Below, piece by piece: positions 23,474 through 23,575 of a DNA stretch of 23,575 bases. This stretch comes from Candidatus Cloacimonadota bacterium (lineage in GTDB: Bacteria; Cloacimonadota; Cloacimonadia; Cloacimonadales; Cloacimonadaceae), in the NCBI GenBank assembly GCA_023228285.1, contig JALOBM010000034.1:1-23575 (forward strand), written 5' to 3'. The translations under genes were made by a program, and so were the position numbers. Under the pieces are notes generated by a model, which did not search any database, had not been told where the DNA came from, and saw nothing but the letters and a program-made list of their open reading frames with translations. Positions within the stretch are counted from its first letter, which is position 1, and each line of letters starts with the position of its first letter.

Positions 23474-23575
23474 TTAAACCTCCAAGATTATCTGCATCAT
23501 CAACCATATGCAGGTTTACATCAACCGCAGCAACACGCCCATTATGTAATAATCTAAATACGGAATGAAAAGTAT
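23409..23575 (-). CDS. C-terminal end of an upstream gene, cut by the window edge
   Basis: The minus strand is open in one frame from the right edge to a TGA at 23409-23411, giving about 54 residues that include HNGRVAAVDVNLHMVDDADN and end in GVESPAI. The codon pattern resembles that of the neighbouring genes. It overlaps the start of the 172-aa gene by about 65 nt, and the SD of that gene lies inside it. A second frame gives a shorter end (stop near 23516) and cannot be excluded. Too short to name. Confidence 0.45.
   Translation of the reverse strand, partial: TFHSVFRLLHNGRVAAVDVNLHMVDDADNLGGLNGELRERNGQEDAIGVESPAI

Noticed and set aside
23073..23477. A 134-codon plus-strand frame opposite the 172-aa gene
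   Set aside because: The minus-strand frame has an excellent SD and fits the gene run; the plus frame looks like its antisense shadow.
1..23575. tRNA genes, CRISPR arrays, insertion sequences and attachment sites
   Set aside because: I looked for cloverleaf-like segments in the gaps, regularly spaced repeats and transposase motifs and saw none. The gaps are short, the longest being about 180 nt.

Overview
The window is a block of late (virion) genes from a tailed phage with a contractile, T4-type tail (a myovirus). The evidence is a long tail sheath gene, a tail tube gene with two diverged copies beside it, a gp26-like baseplate hub protein, and neck/terminator proteins whose sequence pattern and order (13, 14, 15, 18, 19) match T4. 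By eye the sequence is about 40% G+C. No tRNA, rRNA, CRISPR or insertion sequence is visible. TAA, TGA and TAG are all used as stops, so the code looks standard. No host can be named; genes are packed, mostly on the minus strand, with strong Shine-Dalgarno (SD) sites, as in phages of Gram-negative-like hosts.

Read along the minus strand (right to left): (1) 23575-17495 holds unknown small proteins, a P-loop kinase-like protein, a tandem GT-A glycosyltransferase and two further glycosyltransferases, probably a cassette that modifies glycans of the virion or host. (2) 17178-15910 holds an isolated, G+C-rich, strongly initiated 136-aa gene with hairpins behind it, plus small unknown genes, two of them on the plus strand. 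(3) 15822-10665 is the neck and tail-terminator module (gp13-, gp14- and gp15-like) with several unknown genes between. (4) 10513-5924 is the tail sheath, the major tail tube and two tube paralogs. (5) 5851-1 is a baseplate hub protein, a small assembly-like protein, a beta-rich virion protein, a 965-aa multidomain adhesin with a dockerin-like EF-hand pair and two discoidin-like domains, and a further structural protein cut by the window edge.

The most unusual signal is in region 4. The two tube paralogs have complete frames and good SD sites, but at the position homologous to the ATG of the major tube gene they carry ACG and ATA. No ATG, GTG, TTG or CTG lies in frame between the preceding stop and the conserved Pro-Gly-Phe. 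Each is one transition away from ATG and each has an SD exactly 7 nt upstream. A perfect 15-bp hairpin separates the major tube gene from the paralogs. Together this suggests the phage makes the major tube protein in bulk and the paralogs at low level, using both transcript attenuation and weak initiation codons. Two genes that ordinary start-codon rules miss or shorten are annotated here at full length.
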